64,000 bases of DNA from Pseudoalteromonas espejiana DSM 9414 (GCF_002221525.1 NZ_CP011028.1:1933001-1997000); one strand, 5' to 3'. Shown: positions 27,397 to 37,763, counted from the stretch's first letter. Made by a program: numbers and translations. The notes: generated by a model not told the origin, from the sequence alone.

Positions 27397-28697
27397 TTAT
27401 TGGAATACTTACTGGGCTTTGGTTTCACACACCTTGGATACGCTCTCTCTCGTTTTATCGGTAAAATATGATGTTCAACTTGTGCTTGTAGTTGCTCAAT
27501 AGATTTTGGGATACGTCCCGCATTCTCTATAAACATCGTGTGAATTAAGTTAATAATACTGATTGCGCACGTCGTAAAACTCAGGTGCTTGGCATAAAGT
27601 CCCGGCTTTTTCTGCGCCATTTTTACCATCTGATACCTGAGTAAGTTATAGCTAAGCATTATGCCCCATAGCTCTTGCGCTATCATATCTGGCTTTTTAC
27701 TGCGTAACGTGAAGTGACTATTTAATAAGGTTTGTTTCATTTCTCGATAGCCAAGTTCTATTTCCCATCGGTCGCTGTATAAGTCAACGATTTCAGCCTT
27801 GGGAAAACGCATTGGGTCGCTCAATGACGTCAGAATATTTACTTCTTTCCCTTTAATTGTTTTCGTTACCAGCCTTACTTCAATGTCCATAGGTAAGTCT
27901 GCAAACTTTTTTCTCGCTTGCGCTGTTGTTTTTAGTTTGATGAGTTTGTCTTGACGTCCTAAAGAGCGAACGACTTCGTACTGGGTTCCTTTTCTCATGG
28001 GTTGGAGCCAATGGCGGTTTTTTCCTGCATGATGCCAGCGATTTAGTAAGCCCAAAGAATAAAAGCCTCTGTCAAATAACGTGAGTGAATTATCGGGTGT
28101 TACTTCGATTAAGTCTTCTGCAAGTACCATTTCGCTTGAGCGGCAGCTATCAAAGGCACTCCCCAATAATAAATGGCTAGTCAGCTCCATTAGGCATACC
28201 ATACGAACTTGAGGAAAGGCCGTATCACCGTGCTGGTTTTTCCAAGCAGAAAATTCTTGATGATTTTCCTGGGTATCAGGTGTGCGCCAAATAACGCCAT
28301 CAACGCCTAAGAGAGATAACCCGCACCATGTGGGATGGTTAGCATCCTTATTCCACATTTTTTGACTTTGTTCAAAGACTTCTTTCACTGCACCAGCGCC
28401 AAGGCGTTGTCTTGCTTGTACGACAGCACTAGGCGCAACAAGCTCTTTTTTACCGGGTAATGCTAAACCCAATTTACTGACAATGCTCCAGAGTGGGTCT
28501 TCACGATAAAGTGACATACAAATTACAGTCCAAACAGCCATTTCAACAGGCAGCCTTCTTCGTCTTATAGTCGCGACACCGGCTGTTTCAGCACATTGTT
28601 TGATAAAATCAGAGCATAAAAAATCACTCAGTTGACCTAAGCCTTCTGAGTTAGGGGCATAGCCATTGGCAAGAGAAAGTGCGGTAGTGAGTTGCAA
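27372..28697 (-). CDS. IS4-family transposase
   Basis: 441 residues, co-linear throughout with E. coli IS4 transposase (442 residues). An N-terminal segment [22 protein letters not shown] and [14 protein letters not shown] precede the DDE catalytic core: Asp in [14 protein letters not shown], Asp in [15 protein letters not shown], and the YREK-type motif in [15 protein letters not shown] with the catalytic Glu. No frameshift or stop interrupts it. The start codon is TTG, with AGGAG nine bases upstream, and that AGGAG is buried in a hairpin. Confidence 0.95.
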   Translation of the reverse strand: MQLTTALSLANGYAPNSEGLGQLSDFLCSDFIKQCAETAGVATIRRRRLPVEMAVWTVICMSLYREDPLWSIVSKLGLALPGKKELVAPSAVVQARQRLGAGAVKEVFEQSQKMWNKDANHPTWCGLSLLGVDGVIWRTPDTQENHQEFSAWKNQHGDTAFPQVRMVCLMELTSHLLLGSAFDSCRSSEMVLAEDLIEVTPDNSLTLFDRGFYSLGLLNRWHHAGKNRHWLQPMRKGTQYEVVRSLGRQDKLIKLKTTAQARKKFADLPMDIEVRLVTKTIKGKEVNILTSLSDPMRFPKAEIVDLYSDRWEIELGYREMKQTLLNSHFTLRSKKPDMIAQELWGIMLSYNLLRYQMVKMAQKKPGLYAKHLSFTTCAISIINLIHTMFIENAGRIPKSIEQLQAQVEHHILPIKRERAYPRCVKPKPSKYSNKKRQSVVN

Positions 28698-28702
28698 AAG
28701 AA

Positions 28703-28730
28703 AAGACTCCTGAATAAATTCAGGAGTCTT
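28703..28730 (-). promoter_or_regulatory. Hairpin sequestering the transposase ribosome-binding site
   Basis: Perfect 13-base arms (AAGACTCCTGAAT / ATTCAGGAGTCTT) lie just before the transposase start. In the mRNA the 3' arm holds the AGGAG ribosome site. Read-through transcripts from outside the IS would fold it shut. Confidence 0.7.
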
Positions 28731-28756
28731 TATATACTAGCCAGAAGATCGGTCAA
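28729..28756 (-). promoter_or_regulatory. Internal transposase promoter
   Basis: On the minus strand, -35 TTGACC (28756-28751) and -10 TATAAA (28734-28729) are separated by 16 bases. Transcription would start near 28722, inside the 5' arm of the hairpin, so these transcripts could not form the full stem. Confidence 0.55.
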
Positions 28757-28791
28757 TGGATCATTAAATATTTCTTAACTGATCGGCATTA

Positions 28792-28812
28792 AGCAATTGC
28801 TGAGCTTTTTAA
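28792..28812. terminator. Right half of the split terminator
   Basis: The target duplication AGCAATTGCT is followed by GAGCTTTTTA. It still contains the right arm and T-run of the original hairpin between the metal exporter and DUF805 genes. Confidence 0.75.
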
Positions 28813-28826
28813 TGTATGACGTTTTG

Positions 28827-29192
28827 TTATACGGAAGCAGGCTCAGCTGCTAATTCTTTTGGATTAGGGCCATAATCGTTCTCACCTTCATGTGAGTCCT
28901 GTGCTAAAAACACAATTAAGATTATCCAACCAATAATTGGCACTATCCAAAGTAGCTGCCACCAACCAGAACGACCCGTATCATGAAGACGACGAGCACC
29001 GGCACTTAATTGCGGTATTAACAGTGCCAAGCTATATATTGTTCCAACCACAGCTACACCCATCAGCTCATCAACCACTCCCAGTACTAAAGCGATTAAA
29101 AAGTTGATTAAGTAAAACATCCAAAATGCTTTGCGACGATTACGCCCTGAGAAATCAGCGTAGCTGCGCAGCGCGTTCATATAATGTTCCAT
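28827..29192 (-). CDS. DUF805 family inner-membrane protein
   Basis: A 121-residue DUF805 (YhaH/YhaI-like) protein. The typical opening YMNALRSYADFSGRNRRKAFWMFYL is followed by four hydrophobic segments. The conserved GARRLHDTGRSGWWQLLWIVPIIGWIILI stretch (in pieces) follows at about 65-95, then a polar tail with GENDYGPNP. The biochemical role is unknown. AAGGAAC provides a good ribosome site before the ATG. It is a single gene, downstream of the bkd terminator and upstream of the IS insertion point, so the IS may affect its 3' end formation. Confidence 0.88.
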   Translation of the reverse strand: MEHYMNALRSYADFSGRNRRKAFWMFYLINFLIALVLGVVDELMGVAVVGTIYSLALLIPQLSAGARRLHDTGRSGWWQLLWIVPIIGWIILIVFLAQDSHEGENDYGPNPKELAAEPASV

Positions 29193-29291
29193 AACAGTTC
29201 CTTAGTGTTTATTTTTATATTCCCTTGCGGGTTAATTTCATTACTTTTTAGTAACATTTGTATCTTAATTAAAAACAGCCCGCTTTAAAAC

Positions 29292-29320
29292 AAAAAACCA
29301 GCAAATTGCTGGTTTTTTAT
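29292..29320 (-). terminator. Terminator of the bkd operon
   Basis: The stem AAAACCAGCA / TGCTGGTTTT has A- and T-runs on both sides and lies 12 bases after the E2 stop. Confidence 0.85.
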
Positions 29321-29331
29321 AAGTTTAATTT

Positions 29332-30954
29332 TTAGCTCATTGCCATCATCATCGCCGATGGGTTTTCAAGATACGATTTCCATAAATTATTAAAACGCGC
29401 AATGGTGCCCCCATCAATAACACGGTGATCGCCCGACCAACTAACTTGCATAATTGCTCTACTTACAACTTGGCCGCTTTCATCAAAACGCGGTAAGTGC
29501 TGTAACTTACCCAAAGCCACAATAGCAACTTCTGGTTTATTGATGATAGGCGTTGCAATAGTGCCACCAATTGCCCCTATGTTAGAGATGCTGATAGTCC
29601 CACCTTTTAAATCATCAGGTGCTACTCGCCCTTCTCGTGCGGCATTCGTTAAATTAGTTAGGTTATTTGCTACATCAACAATGCTTTTACTTTGGCACGA
29701 TTTAATATTAGGCACTAACAACCCAATTTTAGAGTCAACTGCAATACCAATATTATGATCGTCATAATAGGTAATCTCTGAGCAATCATCGTTCACTTTT
29801 GAATTAAGTACGGGGTACTCTTTCATAGCAAGTGACAGTGCCTTTATAAAAAACGGCATCATGGTGAGTTTGACACCTTGCGCTTTATATTGCTCTTTTA
29901 AACTTCCTCGTAAACTAATTAGCTCAGTTAGGTCTATTTCATCACTAAACGTGAAATGCGGAATAGTTGAGACAGACGCAACCATTTGCTTAGCCATAGC
30001 CGCTTTAATGCCTTTAATTGGCTCAACACGTGTGCCACCAACCTGAGAATGTTTTAAAGCAGGCGCTTTATTTTGAGCTGTATTATTTTCAGGAGCACTA
30101 TTAAGTGGCGAAGTATCAATTGTGTTAGGTACCTCTCCTTTAATAAACTCTTCTATGTCTTGCTTATAAATACGCCCATTTTTACCACTGCCTGGTACAC
30201 ATGTTAAATCAACATCAAGCTCGCGCGCTTTGCGCCTAACAGCAGGCGATGCAACCGCTTTTTTGTTTATCACTTTATCAGCTTGCTTTGCATTGGTGGC
30301 TAACGGTTTTTCAGCCGCTTTTGACTGCGCTTTTACAACCGCTTCATTGACATCCACACTTGGCTTTTGAGCACTGCCTGCAATAGTCATTTGAAATAGC
30401 GGGCTATGTACTTTCGCAATTTCCCCTTTTTGATAATAAAGTTTTTGCACTGTACCCGTATATTTAGCTGGAATTTGTACCAAAGCTTTGTCGGTCATTA
30501 CATCACAAACAGCTTGGTCTTCTTCTATTTCATCACCTTCTGCAACTAACCAATCAACAATTTCACATTCAACAATGCCTTCACCAATATCTGGTAAAAT
30601 AAAGTCCTCTACTTGTTCATTATTTTGTAGAGAATTAGCTTGCGTGCTTTGCTCAATATTGTTGGTGTCAGCGCTAGAAGATGTATCAGGTTTTTGATCA
30701 TTAGAAGCCACTTCCCCTGCTACATCCATAGCAAATAAAGGCGCATGTACTTTAGCTATTTCACCTTTTTGATAGTACAAAGTGGTTATCACACCATCGT
30801 GCACAGCAGGAATCTGCACTAGCGCTTTATCTGTCATTACATCACAGATAGGCTGATCTTCACTTACCGTGTCGCCCTCTTGCACTAACCATTCAACCAC
30901 TTCGCATTCAACAATGCCTTCACCAATATCGGGTAATATAAAATCTTTAGCCAT
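29332..30954 (-). CDS. bkdB: Branched-chain 2-oxoacid dehydrogenase E2 (lipoamide acyltransferase), two lipoyl domains
   Basis: 540 residues. Two N-terminal lipoyl domains (about 1-80 and 115-195) each have the lipoylation site DVMTDKALV (Lys43 and Lys156). An acidic/Ala linker and an E3/E1-binding domain (about 228-270, SPAVRRKARELDVDL) follow. The C-terminal acyltransferase core ends with the catalytic motif SWSGDHRVIDGGTIARF (His and Asp). The enzyme transfers isobutyryl, isovaleryl and 2-methylbutyryl groups to CoA. The opening FILPDIGEGIVECE is typical of BCKDH E2. Last gene of the operon, 8 bases after E1beta. No E3 (lipoamide dehydrogenase) gene is adjacent. Confidence 0.95.
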   Translation of the reverse strand: MAKDFILPDIGEGIVECEVVEWLVQEGDTVSEDQPICDVMTDKALVQIPAVHDGVITTLYYQKGEIAKVHAPLFAMDVAGEVASNDQKPDTSSSADTNNIEQSTQANSLQNNEQVEDFILPDIGEGIVECEIVDWLVAEGDEIEEDQAVCDVMTDKALVQIPAKYTGTVQKLYYQKGEIAKVHSPLFQMTIAGSAQKPSVDVNEAVVKAQSKAAEKPLATNAKQADKVINKKAVASPAVRRKARELDVDLTCVPGSGKNGRIYKQDIEEFIKGEVPNTIDTSPLNSAPENNTAQNKAPALKHSQVGGTRVEPIKGIKAAMAKQMVASVSTIPHFTFSDEIDLTELISLRGSLKEQYKAQGVKLTMMPFFIKALSLAMKEYPVLNSKVNDDCSEITYYDDHNIGIAVDSKIGLLVPNIKSCQSKSIVDVANNLTNLTNAAREGRVAPDDLKGGTISISNIGAIGGTIATPIINKPEVAIVALGKLQHLPRFDESGQVVSRAIMQVSWSGDHRVIDGGTIARFNNLWKSYLENPSAMMMAMS

Positions 30955-30962
30955 GGTATCCC

Positions 30963-31940
30963 CTAAAAATCCATTGATTGTTTAATTGCGGCCATTACTT
31001 TTAGTGCATCAGGCACGTACTCTTTTTCAAGTGCTAATGGATATGGCGTATCTAAACCACATACTCGCATAATAGGTGACTCTAAATGCAGGAAGCATTC
31101 TTGCTGAATTGTTGCCGCAATTTCAGCGCCAAATCCGTTTGTAATAGGCGCTTCGTGGCTAACAATTAAACGACCCGTTTTAGTAACCGATTTAGCAATG
31201 GTTTCTACATCCCACGGTAAAATACTTCTAAGGTCAATAACCTCACAGCTAATACCCTGCTCACTTGCTTGTTTAGCAGTTTGTTCAACAATTTCCATTT
31301 GTGCGCCCCAGGCAAGTAAAGTGACATCAGTCCCTTGTTGTACAACCTCTGCTTTACCAAGCTCTATGCTGTAATCTTCTTCAGGTACCTCGCCTGTAGA
31401 GGCGCGATATAAACGTTTTGGCTCAAAGAAAATGACAGGGTTGTCATCTTTAATACAGGCACGTAATAGCCCTTTTGCTTGATACGGGTTACGCGGTACC
31501 ACAATTTTTAAGCCCGGTGTATGAGCAAAGTACGCTTCTGGCGATTGCGAGTGATATAACCCACCTGCAATACCGCCACCGTAAGGGGTACGAATAGTTA
31601 AATTACCAACGTTAAATTCGTTACCGCTGCGGTATCTAAATTTCGCAGATTCATTCACAATTTGATCAAACGCTGGGAATATATAATCAGCAAATTGTAT
31701 TTCTGCTAAAGCGGGCGCGCCAAAGGCTGCTAAACCGTTAGCAAAACCTAAAATGCCTTGCTCAGTTAAGGGGGTATTAAAAACACGGTGCTTGCCGTAT
31801 TTTTCTTGTAAGCCCGATGTTGCTCTAAACACCCCACCAAAGTAACCGACATCCTCACCAAACACACACGCTTGCGGGTGCTCTTGCATGGTTATATCAA
31901 GGGCTGAGTTAATTGCATGTAGCATATTCATTTTAGCCAT
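30963..31940 (-). CDS. bkdA2: Branched-chain 2-oxoacid dehydrogenase E1 beta subunit
   Basis: 325 residues, the transketolase-like beta chain of the E1 heterotetramer. Conserved segments are [32 protein letters not shown] and [19 protein letters not shown] (pieces). [24 protein letters not shown] has the His that contacts thiamine diphosphate and lipoyl-lysine. A C-terminal transketolase-C fold with DLRSILPWD follows. It decarboxylates the 2-oxo acids of Leu, Ile and Val together with the alpha subunit. Its ATG overlaps the alpha-subunit stop by one base (TAATG), a coupling arrangement that helps equal production. Confidence 0.96.
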   Translation of the reverse strand: MAKMNMLHAINSALDITMQEHPQACVFGEDVGYFGGVFRATSGLQEKYGKHRVFNTPLTEQGILGFANGLAAFGAPALAEIQFADYIFPAFDQIVNESAKFRYRSGNEFNVGNLTIRTPYGGGIAGGLYHSQSPEAYFAHTPGLKIVVPRNPYQAKGLLRACIKDDNPVIFFEPKRLYRASTGEVPEEDYSIELGKAEVVQQGTDVTLLAWGAQMEIVEQTAKQASEQGISCEVIDLRSILPWDVETIAKSVTKTGRLIVSHEAPITNGFGAEIAATIQQECFLHLESPIMRVCGLDTPYPLALEKEYVPDALKVMAAIKQSMDF

Positions 31941-33154
31941 TACTTGATTCTCCCTGCGGTGATTGGGTATGCATCAGGATGCTGTTTTATGTGTGCTTTT
32001 AAATCATCATACTGGCGGACAAGTGACGGAATGGGTGTATCGTACACATCAGAAATAAGCGCTTCTAACGCTGGCTTTTGTACTTTTTCTGCGCGTTTAA
32101 GGGCGGCTAATATATCTTCGCGTATGGCCTCTTTTGCCTTAGCGTCATCTTCTTCGTTTAACCAGTCTTGTTTAATTAGCCACTTTTTAAATTTATCAAT
32201 TGGGCACACTTTGTGATTGGCTTCTTCATCTTTTGAGCGGTAACCACTTGGGTCATCCGATGTTGAATGCGCGCCTAAACGATACGCAATAGATTCAATA
32301 AGCACAGGCTCACCGTGTGTAGATGCTATTTCTCGTGCCTTTTGAGTGGCTGCAAATACCGCAAGTGCATCTGAGCCATCTACACGAATTGTTTTAATAC
32401 CGTAGCCCACACCGCGAGAAGCAATGCCATCACCTTTAAATTGCTCATCAGCAGGCGTAGAAATCGCGTAGCCATTATTACGTGCAAAAAATATAACAGG
32501 CGCTTTATGCACCGCTGCCATATTTAAACCCGCATGAAAGTCACCTTCCGACGCCGCACCTTCACCAAAATAACAAATAGTGACGTTATCAATCGGGCTT
32601 TCAAGCTCACCGCTTTTGGCATCAATATGTTTTACTTTTTGCCCGTAAGCATACCCTGTGGCCTGTGGAATTTGCGTACCAAGGGGAGATGAAATGGTCA
32701 TATAGTTTAATTCTTTTGACCCATAATGAATTGGCATTTGGCGACCTTTGCCTAAATCTAATTCATTAGAAAACATCTGATTCATAAACTGATCAAGGGT
32801 AAATCCTCGGTAATGCAATGCAGCTTGCTCACGGTATTGCGCCATTATCATATCGTCTTGATCAAGTGCTGCAGCAGAGGCCGTAACGGCAGCTTCTTCG
32901 CCTAAACATTGCATGTAAAAACTTACGCGGCCTTGACGTTGAGCCCCTTGCATACGCTCATCAAGTAAGCGAATAAAGCGCATGGTTTCGTATAATTTAA
33001 TTGCCGTGTTTTTTGATATATCGGGTGCGGTTGCACTAGGATGAATGTCGCCGTCCTCAGTTAAAATACTAAGGGTTGGAATAGTTAGCGCATGACCGTC
33101 GATAAACGTAAGGTCGTGGTTAATATTCAGCGATACGTTATTGGGATTACTCAT
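31940..33154 (-). CDS. bkdA1: Branched-chain 2-oxoacid dehydrogenase E1 alpha subunit
   Basis: 404 residues, the thiamine-diphosphate-binding alpha chain. The TPP motif runs [31 protein letters not shown] (in pieces), which supplies the Mg-binding GDG-like residues. [16 protein letters not shown] is the phosphorylation-loop equivalent typical of BCKDH. Methionine- and Arg-rich [19 protein letters not shown] lies near the start of the catalytic fold. First gene of the operon; AGGTAGG is the ribosome site. A perfect LiuR-like palindrome lies 117 bases upstream. Confidence 0.96.
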   Translation of the reverse strand: MSNPNNVSLNINHDLTFIDGHALTIPTLSILTEDGDIHPSATAPDISKNTAIKLYETMRFIRLLDERMQGAQRQGRVSFYMQCLGEEAAVTASAAALDQDDMIMAQYREQAALHYRGFTLDQFMNQMFSNELDLGKGRQMPIHYGSKELNYMTISSPLGTQIPQATGYAYGQKVKHIDAKSGELESPIDNVTICYFGEGAASEGDFHAGLNMAAVHKAPVIFFARNNGYAISTPADEQFKGDGIASRGVGYGIKTIRVDGSDALAVFAATQKAREIASTHGEPVLIESIAYRLGAHSTSDDPSGYRSKDEEANHKVCPIDKFKKWLIKQDWLNEEDDAKAKEAIREDILAALKRAEKVQKPALEALISDVYDTPIPSLVRQYDDLKAHIKQHPDAYPITAGRIK

Positions 33155-33270
33155 AACCTACCTTCTTTTGTTGTCAGTTATACAGCGCCCCCTTTAGATT
33201 ATTATTATGGGTGAAGCTTGCGAATAAACTTTGCAGCATCTGCACTGTATTTAATTAAAGCTGCCACCAC

Positions 33271-33286
33271 CTTACGTTAACGTAAG
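33271..33286. promoter_or_regulatory. LiuR-like operator of the bkd operon
   Basis: CTTACGTTAACGTAAG is a perfect 16-base palindrome in the 265-base gap upstream of bkdA1. It shares the ACGT-N2-ACGT core with the sites between etfBA and the ETF-QO gene. The regulator is inferred. Confidence 0.7.
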
Positions 33287-33419
33287 ATGTTATTCAACAA
33301 GTCTAAGACGAAACAAAAATAAAATAAGCTTACAAACATGGAAAGTTAACTGTACGCAATTATTTGTTAAATAAAAACATACAGTTAAAAATATGGAGGT
33401 TGTGGTCTGATGAGTTGTA

Positions 33420-34472
33420 TTAGACGAAATTACTATCTATTTGCATAGGTACGACTGTTAATAATGCTCTTTGTCCTAGTGCAACTTTTGCATTAGGGAA
33501 AATAATTGCTTCACCTTCAACATCAGCCACATAAGAAGTGTCGCCGTCTTTAGCTAACAGCTCACCTTTTGCAAAGCCTGTAAAGTTCTCTGCATCGTCT
33601 GAAAAAGTAAAGCTAAAGTCTTCTTGCGTTCTGTTAATGGTTCGGTGCACAGAAAACAGCTCAAAGTCTTTTGCATTAAATTGCGGGTATTCAACTTCAT
33701 TTTGACTAATTAATGCAGTAAGCGTTTGCTTAGTTTTAGCAAAACGGGTCATATCGTTTTCGCCAAACGGCTTTACTTGTCCAAGTTCAACAGTAAACGA
33801 GTCAGCACCGTGCACAAATGAAGAATAGTAACTAAACGTAGTTGCAGGCGACTTCATCATTAAAACAGTATTAACACCACAGCTTAATAAAAACTGTAAT
33901 TGGGATTTTTTCCACGGTTTACCATGTAAAAATGGATAAACAGCAAACTTTTCGTTTTTAGAGCCGCGAATTGCCGTGTGTAAATCGTAATGAAAGCGTG
34001 CGCTTTGTGCATTACCGCGATCAAAAAAATCACTCACGTATTGCTCAAGCTTAGCAGCGCGAACACGCTCATCGTTCATAGGCGTGCCATCTACGGTGTG
34101 GTGACCATTAAACAAGCGATTTAAATTTTCTTCAACAAAACGTAAACCTATATTTATTGATTTAGGATTACCGTAAATAAATAACACGCGTTGCGCCAGC
34201 TCAAGTTCGCCACTTATAATTTGCTTTATTAGCGAGTCACAAATTTCTATTGGTGCCGTTTCGTTACCGTGCACTGCACTAGAAAGCACAACGTCTTTTG
34301 TGGTTGTAACACGTGGTTGAAACTCAATCACACCCGTATCATGAATGGTTACGCGAGTGCCATTTTCTAAAGCAAATTCACTGGCCTCTAAATGCCACTC
34401 ATTATTACGACTAAGCGTTAAGAAATCGCCGGTATTTTTTAATTCATTTAAATAATCTGGTTTGGCTAACAT
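33420..34472 (-). CDS. astE: Succinylglutamate desuccinylase
   Basis: 350 residues, zinc-dependent M14-like hydrolase performing the last step of the arginine succinyltransferase pathway: N-succinylglutamate to glutamate and succinate. Zinc ligands are visible in [11 protein letters not shown] (His, Glu) and [11 protein letters not shown] (His). ENLNRLFNG and the C-terminal beta domain follow, with a catalytic Glu in [18 protein letters not shown] lies six bases before the ATG. The other ast genes are not next to it. The succinate produced would enter the TCA cycle encoded downstream. Confidence 0.93.
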   Translation of the reverse strand: MLAKPDYLNELKNTGDFLTLSRNNEWHLEASEFALENGTRVTIHDTGVIEFQPRVTTTKDVVLSSAVHGNETAPIEICDSLIKQIISGELELAQRVLFIYGNPKSINIGLRFVEENLNRLFNGHHTVDGTPMNDERVRAAKLEQYVSDFFDRGNAQSARFHYDLHTAIRGSKNEKFAVYPFLHGKPWKKSQLQFLLSCGVNTVLMMKSPATTFSYYSSFVHGADSFTVELGQVKPFGENDMTRFAKTKQTLTALISQNEVEYPQFNAKDFELFSVHRTINRTQEDFSFTFSDDAENFTGFAKGELLAKDGDTSYVADVEGEAIIFPNAKVALGQRALLTVVPMQIDSNFV

Positions 34473-34505
34473 GATAAGCCCTTTTAATTGTGTGAGAGGT
34501 ACAAA

Positions 34506-34536
34506 CGAAAACGGCTGAATAAATCAGCCGTTTTTA
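34506..34536 (-). terminator. Terminator of pgm
   Basis: The stem AAAACGGCTGA / TCAGCCGTTTT has a 5-base loop and A/T-runs, and lies just after the pgm stop on the minus strand. Confidence 0.85.
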
Positions 34537-34552
34537 AATAGTTTAAGTAGGG

Positions 34553-36190
34553 TTAGCTGATCACAGAATCAACTAATTGTTTAGCTTCTTTTTCAAGAAG
34601 TGCTAAATGTTCTTCACCTTTGAAAGACTCAAGATAAATTTTATAAATATCTTCAGTACCTGATGGACGAGCGGCAAACCAGCCGTTTTCAGTCACTACT
34701 TTTAAACCACCAATGGCTGCGTCGTTACCTGGCGCATGCGTAAGCTTTTGTAAAATTGGCTCACCTGCTAAGGTATCCGCTTTTACATCACTTGCACTGA
34801 GTGCTTTTAAACGCGATTTTTGAGCGCTGCTTGCTGGCGCATCTAATCGTTTATAAAGTGGTGAACCAAACTCTTGCTCAAGCTCTTTATAAAGCACTGA
34901 AGGTGTTTTACCTGTAACAGCTAAAATTTCTGCTGCAAGTAGCCCCATAATAAAGCCGTCTTTATCTGTACACCACACGGTGCCATCAAAACGTAAAAAT
35001 GCAGCACCGGCACTTTCTTCGCCGCCAAAAGCAAGTTTTCCTTTATTTAAGCCCTCAACAAACCATTTAAAGCCTACCGGTACTTCTTTTACTTTGCGCT
35101 CATTACGCGCAACTACTCGGTCAATCATAGAGCTAGAAACAAGGGTTTTACCAATTTCTACGCTGCTATCCCAATCACGGTGCTTTAATAGGTAATCAAT
35201 CGCTACCGCTAAAAAGTGATTAGGGTTCATTAAACCATCGGGTGTCACAATACCGTGGCGGTCGTAATCAGGGTCATTACCAATAGAAATATCAAAGTCG
35301 TCTTTTAGCTTAATTAAGTTAGCCATTGAATATGGTGATGAGCAATCCATACGAATTTTGCCGTCTTTATCAAGTGGCATAAAGGCAAAACGCGCATCAA
35401 CCGTGTTATTTACCACGGTTAAGTCTAAGTTATACTTTTGCGCTATCACTGGCCAAAAATTAATACCTGAGCCACCAAGTGGATCAATTCCTACTTTAAT
35501 GCCTGCGTCGCTAATTGCTTTTAAATTAACGATATTTTCCAAGTCATTAATGTAAGGTGTCATTAAATCTTCGTATTTAATAAAGCCTGAACGTGATGCT
35601 TTAGCAAACGGGAATAATTCTACTTCTACTAAATCTTCTAATAAAAGTTGATTGGCTCTATCTTCAATCCATTTAGTCACGTCGGTGTCGGCTGGGCCGC
35701 CGTTTGGTGGATTATATTTAAAGCCCCCGTCTTCTGGCGGGTTATGCGAAGGTGTAACTACAATGCCGTCAGCTAATTCGTTAGGGTTTAATTTATTATG
35801 GCAAACAATAGCATGGCTGATTACAGGCGTTGGTGTGTAATCGTCATTTTGCTGAGTGATAACTTGTACTTCGTTTGCTACTAATACTTCAATTGCTGAA
35901 TTAAACGCAGCTTCACTTAAAGCGTGGGTATCTTTGCCTAAAAAAAGTGGGCCAAAAATATCATTTTGTTTTCTGTAATCACAAATAGCTTGGGTGATTG
36001 CTAAAATATGAGATTCGTTAAATTTAACATCGTACGAGCAGCCACGGTGACCAGACGTACCAAAAGCAACACAGTGCTCTGGGTTTTGTTCTAAGTCTGG
36101 CTCATTTAAGTAATAAGCAGAAACCAGTTTTGGTACGTTAACTAAAGTTGAATGTGGCGCAGTTTTCCCAGCACCTGAATGAATAGCCAT
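34553..36190 (-). CDS. pgm: Phosphoglucomutase (alpha-D-glucose phosphate-specific)
   Basis: 545 residues (E. coli Pgm 546). It interconverts glucose-1-phosphate and glucose-6-phosphate, supplying precursors for surface polysaccharide and glycogen. Motifs are [10 protein letters not shown] near residue 44, the catalytic phosphoserine loop [25 protein letters not shown] (in pieces), the metal-binding loop [10 protein letters not shown], the sugar-binding [12 protein letters not shown] and the phosphate-binding [13 protein letters not shown]. It follows seqA by 10 bases on the same strand, the E. coli gene order, and was probably co-transcribed. Confidence 0.97.
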   Translation of the reverse strand: MAIHSGAGKTAPHSTLVNVPKLVSAYYLNEPDLEQNPEHCVAFGTSGHRGCSYDVKFNESHILAITQAICDYRKQNDIFGPLFLGKDTHALSEAAFNSAIEVLVANEVQVITQQNDDYTPTPVISHAIVCHNKLNPNELADGIVVTPSHNPPEDGGFKYNPPNGGPADTDVTKWIEDRANQLLLEDLVEVELFPFAKASRSGFIKYEDLMTPYINDLENIVNLKAISDAGIKVGIDPLGGSGINFWPVIAQKYNLDLTVVNNTVDARFAFMPLDKDGKIRMDCSSPYSMANLIKLKDDFDISIGNDPDYDRHGIVTPDGLMNPNHFLAVAIDYLLKHRDWDSSVEIGKTLVSSSMIDRVVARNERKVKEVPVGFKWFVEGLNKGKLAFGGEESAGAAFLRFDGTVWCTDKDGFIMGLLAAEILAVTGKTPSVLYKELEQEFGSPLYKRLDAPASSAQKSRLKALSASDVKADTLAGEPILQKLTHAPGNDAAIGGLKVVTENGWFAARPSGTEDIYKIYLESFKGEEHLALLEKEAKQLVDSVIS

Positions 36191-36200
36191 GTTTATTTCC

Positions 36201-36776
36201 TTACAAGTAATCGCGAATTTCTTCTGCTTGCTCTGCTGTATAACCTAAGCACAGCGCAACCTCGTGTAGCATCATTTTTTTACGTGTAGTATTTGAATTT
36301 GTCATTACCCAATATTCACTATCAGTAATGTTTTTAGGGTTCATACTGCTACCGCTATTTACTAAGTCTTCTTTGCTTGTTGCAAAATAAACGCGGTCAC
36401 GGCCTTTAATTTCAAGCACCGCGGAAAAATCTTTTTTATGAGTGCGGTAAAAAGCACTTAAAATAAATAAAAACCTGCCCACAACACCCTTTTGCATTGC
36501 AAGCTCTTCTTTATTTAGAATATTAAACACATTAGCGTTTGTTTGCTTCACGGGTGTGACAACCTCAGCTTCTTGTGAAGCGTCGGTTTGTGGGGAATCG
36601 TCAATATTATCTTGAGAAGCTGTTTCGTTATTTTGATTATTCGCAGCAACGGTTGTGTTGTTGTCACCGTTTAAGTTTAATAAACGACGTAAAATAGTGG
36701 ATGCGCTTTCGCCAATACTTTGTGTATTGCTAGCAATATACTGATATAACTCGTCGTCTATGTCGATTTGTTTCAT
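36201..36776 (-). CDS. seqA: Negative modulator of replication initiation SeqA
   Basis: 191 residues. SeqA binds hemimethylated GATC sites and sequesters oriC after initiation. The N-terminal oligomerisation helix [18 protein letters not shown] is followed by a variable linker rich in Asn, Gln and Asp (about 47-95), then the C-terminal DNA-binding domain (about 105-191) with [19 protein letters not shown] and a region ending [22 protein letters not shown] longer reading frame to 36860 is rejected: AGGAAC precedes ATG 36776, and the extra residues are unlike SeqA. Divergent from ybfF and upstream of pgm, as in enterobacteria. Confidence 0.95.
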   Translation of the reverse strand: MKQIDIDDELYQYIASNTQSIGESASTILRRLLNLNGDNNTTVAANNQNNETASQDNIDDSPQTDASQEAEVVTPVKQTNANVFNILNKEELAMQKGVVGRFLFILSAFYRTHKKDFSAVLEIKGRDRVYFATSKEDLVNSGSSMNPKNITDSEYWVMTNSNTTRKKMMLHEVALCLGYTAEQAEEIRDYL

Positions 36777-36989
36777 GTTGTTCCTGTCATTACGGGCCAC
36801 ATTTTTTCTTTCCACGTGATTATACCCAAACCAAATATAAATGCGAGTTACAACAGGCACTCACACTAACATATCCATTAATTACTAAGCGCTGTTGATT
36901 AAACACCCAAAAGCCCAATGTATTAAATAGTAACTGTATTTTTTGCTTTTTTAGCCAATGCTCGGCAAACTAAGCCAAAATTTTAGGAG

Positions 36990-37763
36990 GTGGTAATGCA
37001 ATTAAACTATAAACAATACGGCCAAGGCCCTGATGTACTTATAATACATGGCTTATTTGGCTCACTCGAAAACCTCAATGTTATTGCAAAGCCACTGAGC
37101 GAACACTTTAAAGTGACCAATATAGACTTGCGTAACCATGGTGCTTCATTTCATAGTGACGAAATGAACTACCCCGCCATGGCTGCTGATATTGTTGAGC
37201 TTATGAATTTTTTAAGCATTGAGAAAGCCCATATTATAGGCCACTCAATGGGTGGCAAAGTTGCTATGGAAGTAGCACTTACTCACAGTGATAAGGTTAA
37301 CAAGTTAGTTGTGCTTGATATTGCCCCTGTGAGTTACCCAGCGCGTCACACACAAATTATTAACGCTTTAAAAGAGGTTGCCAATAGTAACGTAGCCGAT
37401 AGAAAACAAGCTGATGCAATTATGAGCGAGTATATTAATGAGCTGGGGGTTAGGCAGTTTTTATTAAAAAGCCTAGCTAAAAATGATAAGGGTAATTTTG
37501 CATGGCGCTTTAATTTAGATGTGCTTGATAAAAAATATTCGACAATCACCGCCAATGTTAATGAAAACAATTCTTGTTTATGCGATACTTTGTTCATTAA
37601 AGGGAATGATTCGGATTACATATTGCCCGAACACCGAGATGAAATAACCAAACGTTTTAAAAATACTCGCGCAAAAATTATACATGGTGCTGGCCATTGG
37701 CTACACGCACAAAAACCATTGGCGGTTAATAAGGCTATAAATGACTTTTTAACAGCGCTTTAA
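36990..37763 (+). CDS. ybfF: Alpha/beta-hydrolase esterase YbfF
   Basis: 257 residues, a serine esterase of the YbfF family that acts on short- to medium-chain acyl esters and acyl-CoA in vitro in E. coli. The oxyanion HGLFGS (about 20-25), the nucleophile elbow GHSMGG, an Asp in FIKGNDSDYI and the catalytic His in IIHGAGHWLHAQKP are all present. AGGAGGTGGTA immediately before ATG is a very strong ribosome site (start 36990; the second Met at 36996 is an alternative). Divergent from seqA, as in E. coli. Confidence 0.92.
   Translation: MVMQLNYKQYGQGPDVLIIHGLFGSLENLNVIAKPLSEHFKVTNIDLRNHGASFHSDEMNYPAMAADIVELMNFLSIEKAHIIGHSMGGKVAMEVALTHSDKVNKLVVLDIAPVSYPARHTQIINALKEVANSNVADRKQADAIMSEYINELGVRQFLLKSLAKNDKGNFAWRFNLDVLDKKYSTITANVNENNSCLCDTLFIKGNDSDYILPEHRDEITKRFKNTRAKIIHGAGHWLHAQKPLAVNKAINDFLTAL

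Larger units (their letters stand above)
27362..28791 (-). mobile_element. Complete IS4-family insertion sequence, 1430 bp
   Basis: The left end is TAATGCCAGTCAGTTAA. The right end, read inward, is TAATGCCGATCAGTTAAG, essentially the terminal repeat I remember for E. coli IS4 (1426 bp). A 10-base direct repeat AGCAATTGCT flanks the element (27352-27361 and 28792-28801) as a target duplication. It carries one intact transposase gene on the minus strand, so it appears complete and recently inserted. Confidence 0.95.

Noticed and set aside
36777..36860. N-terminal extension of SeqA
   Set aside because: The SeqA start [14 protein letters not shown] has its own AGGAAC ribosome site, and the extension is unlike any SeqA.
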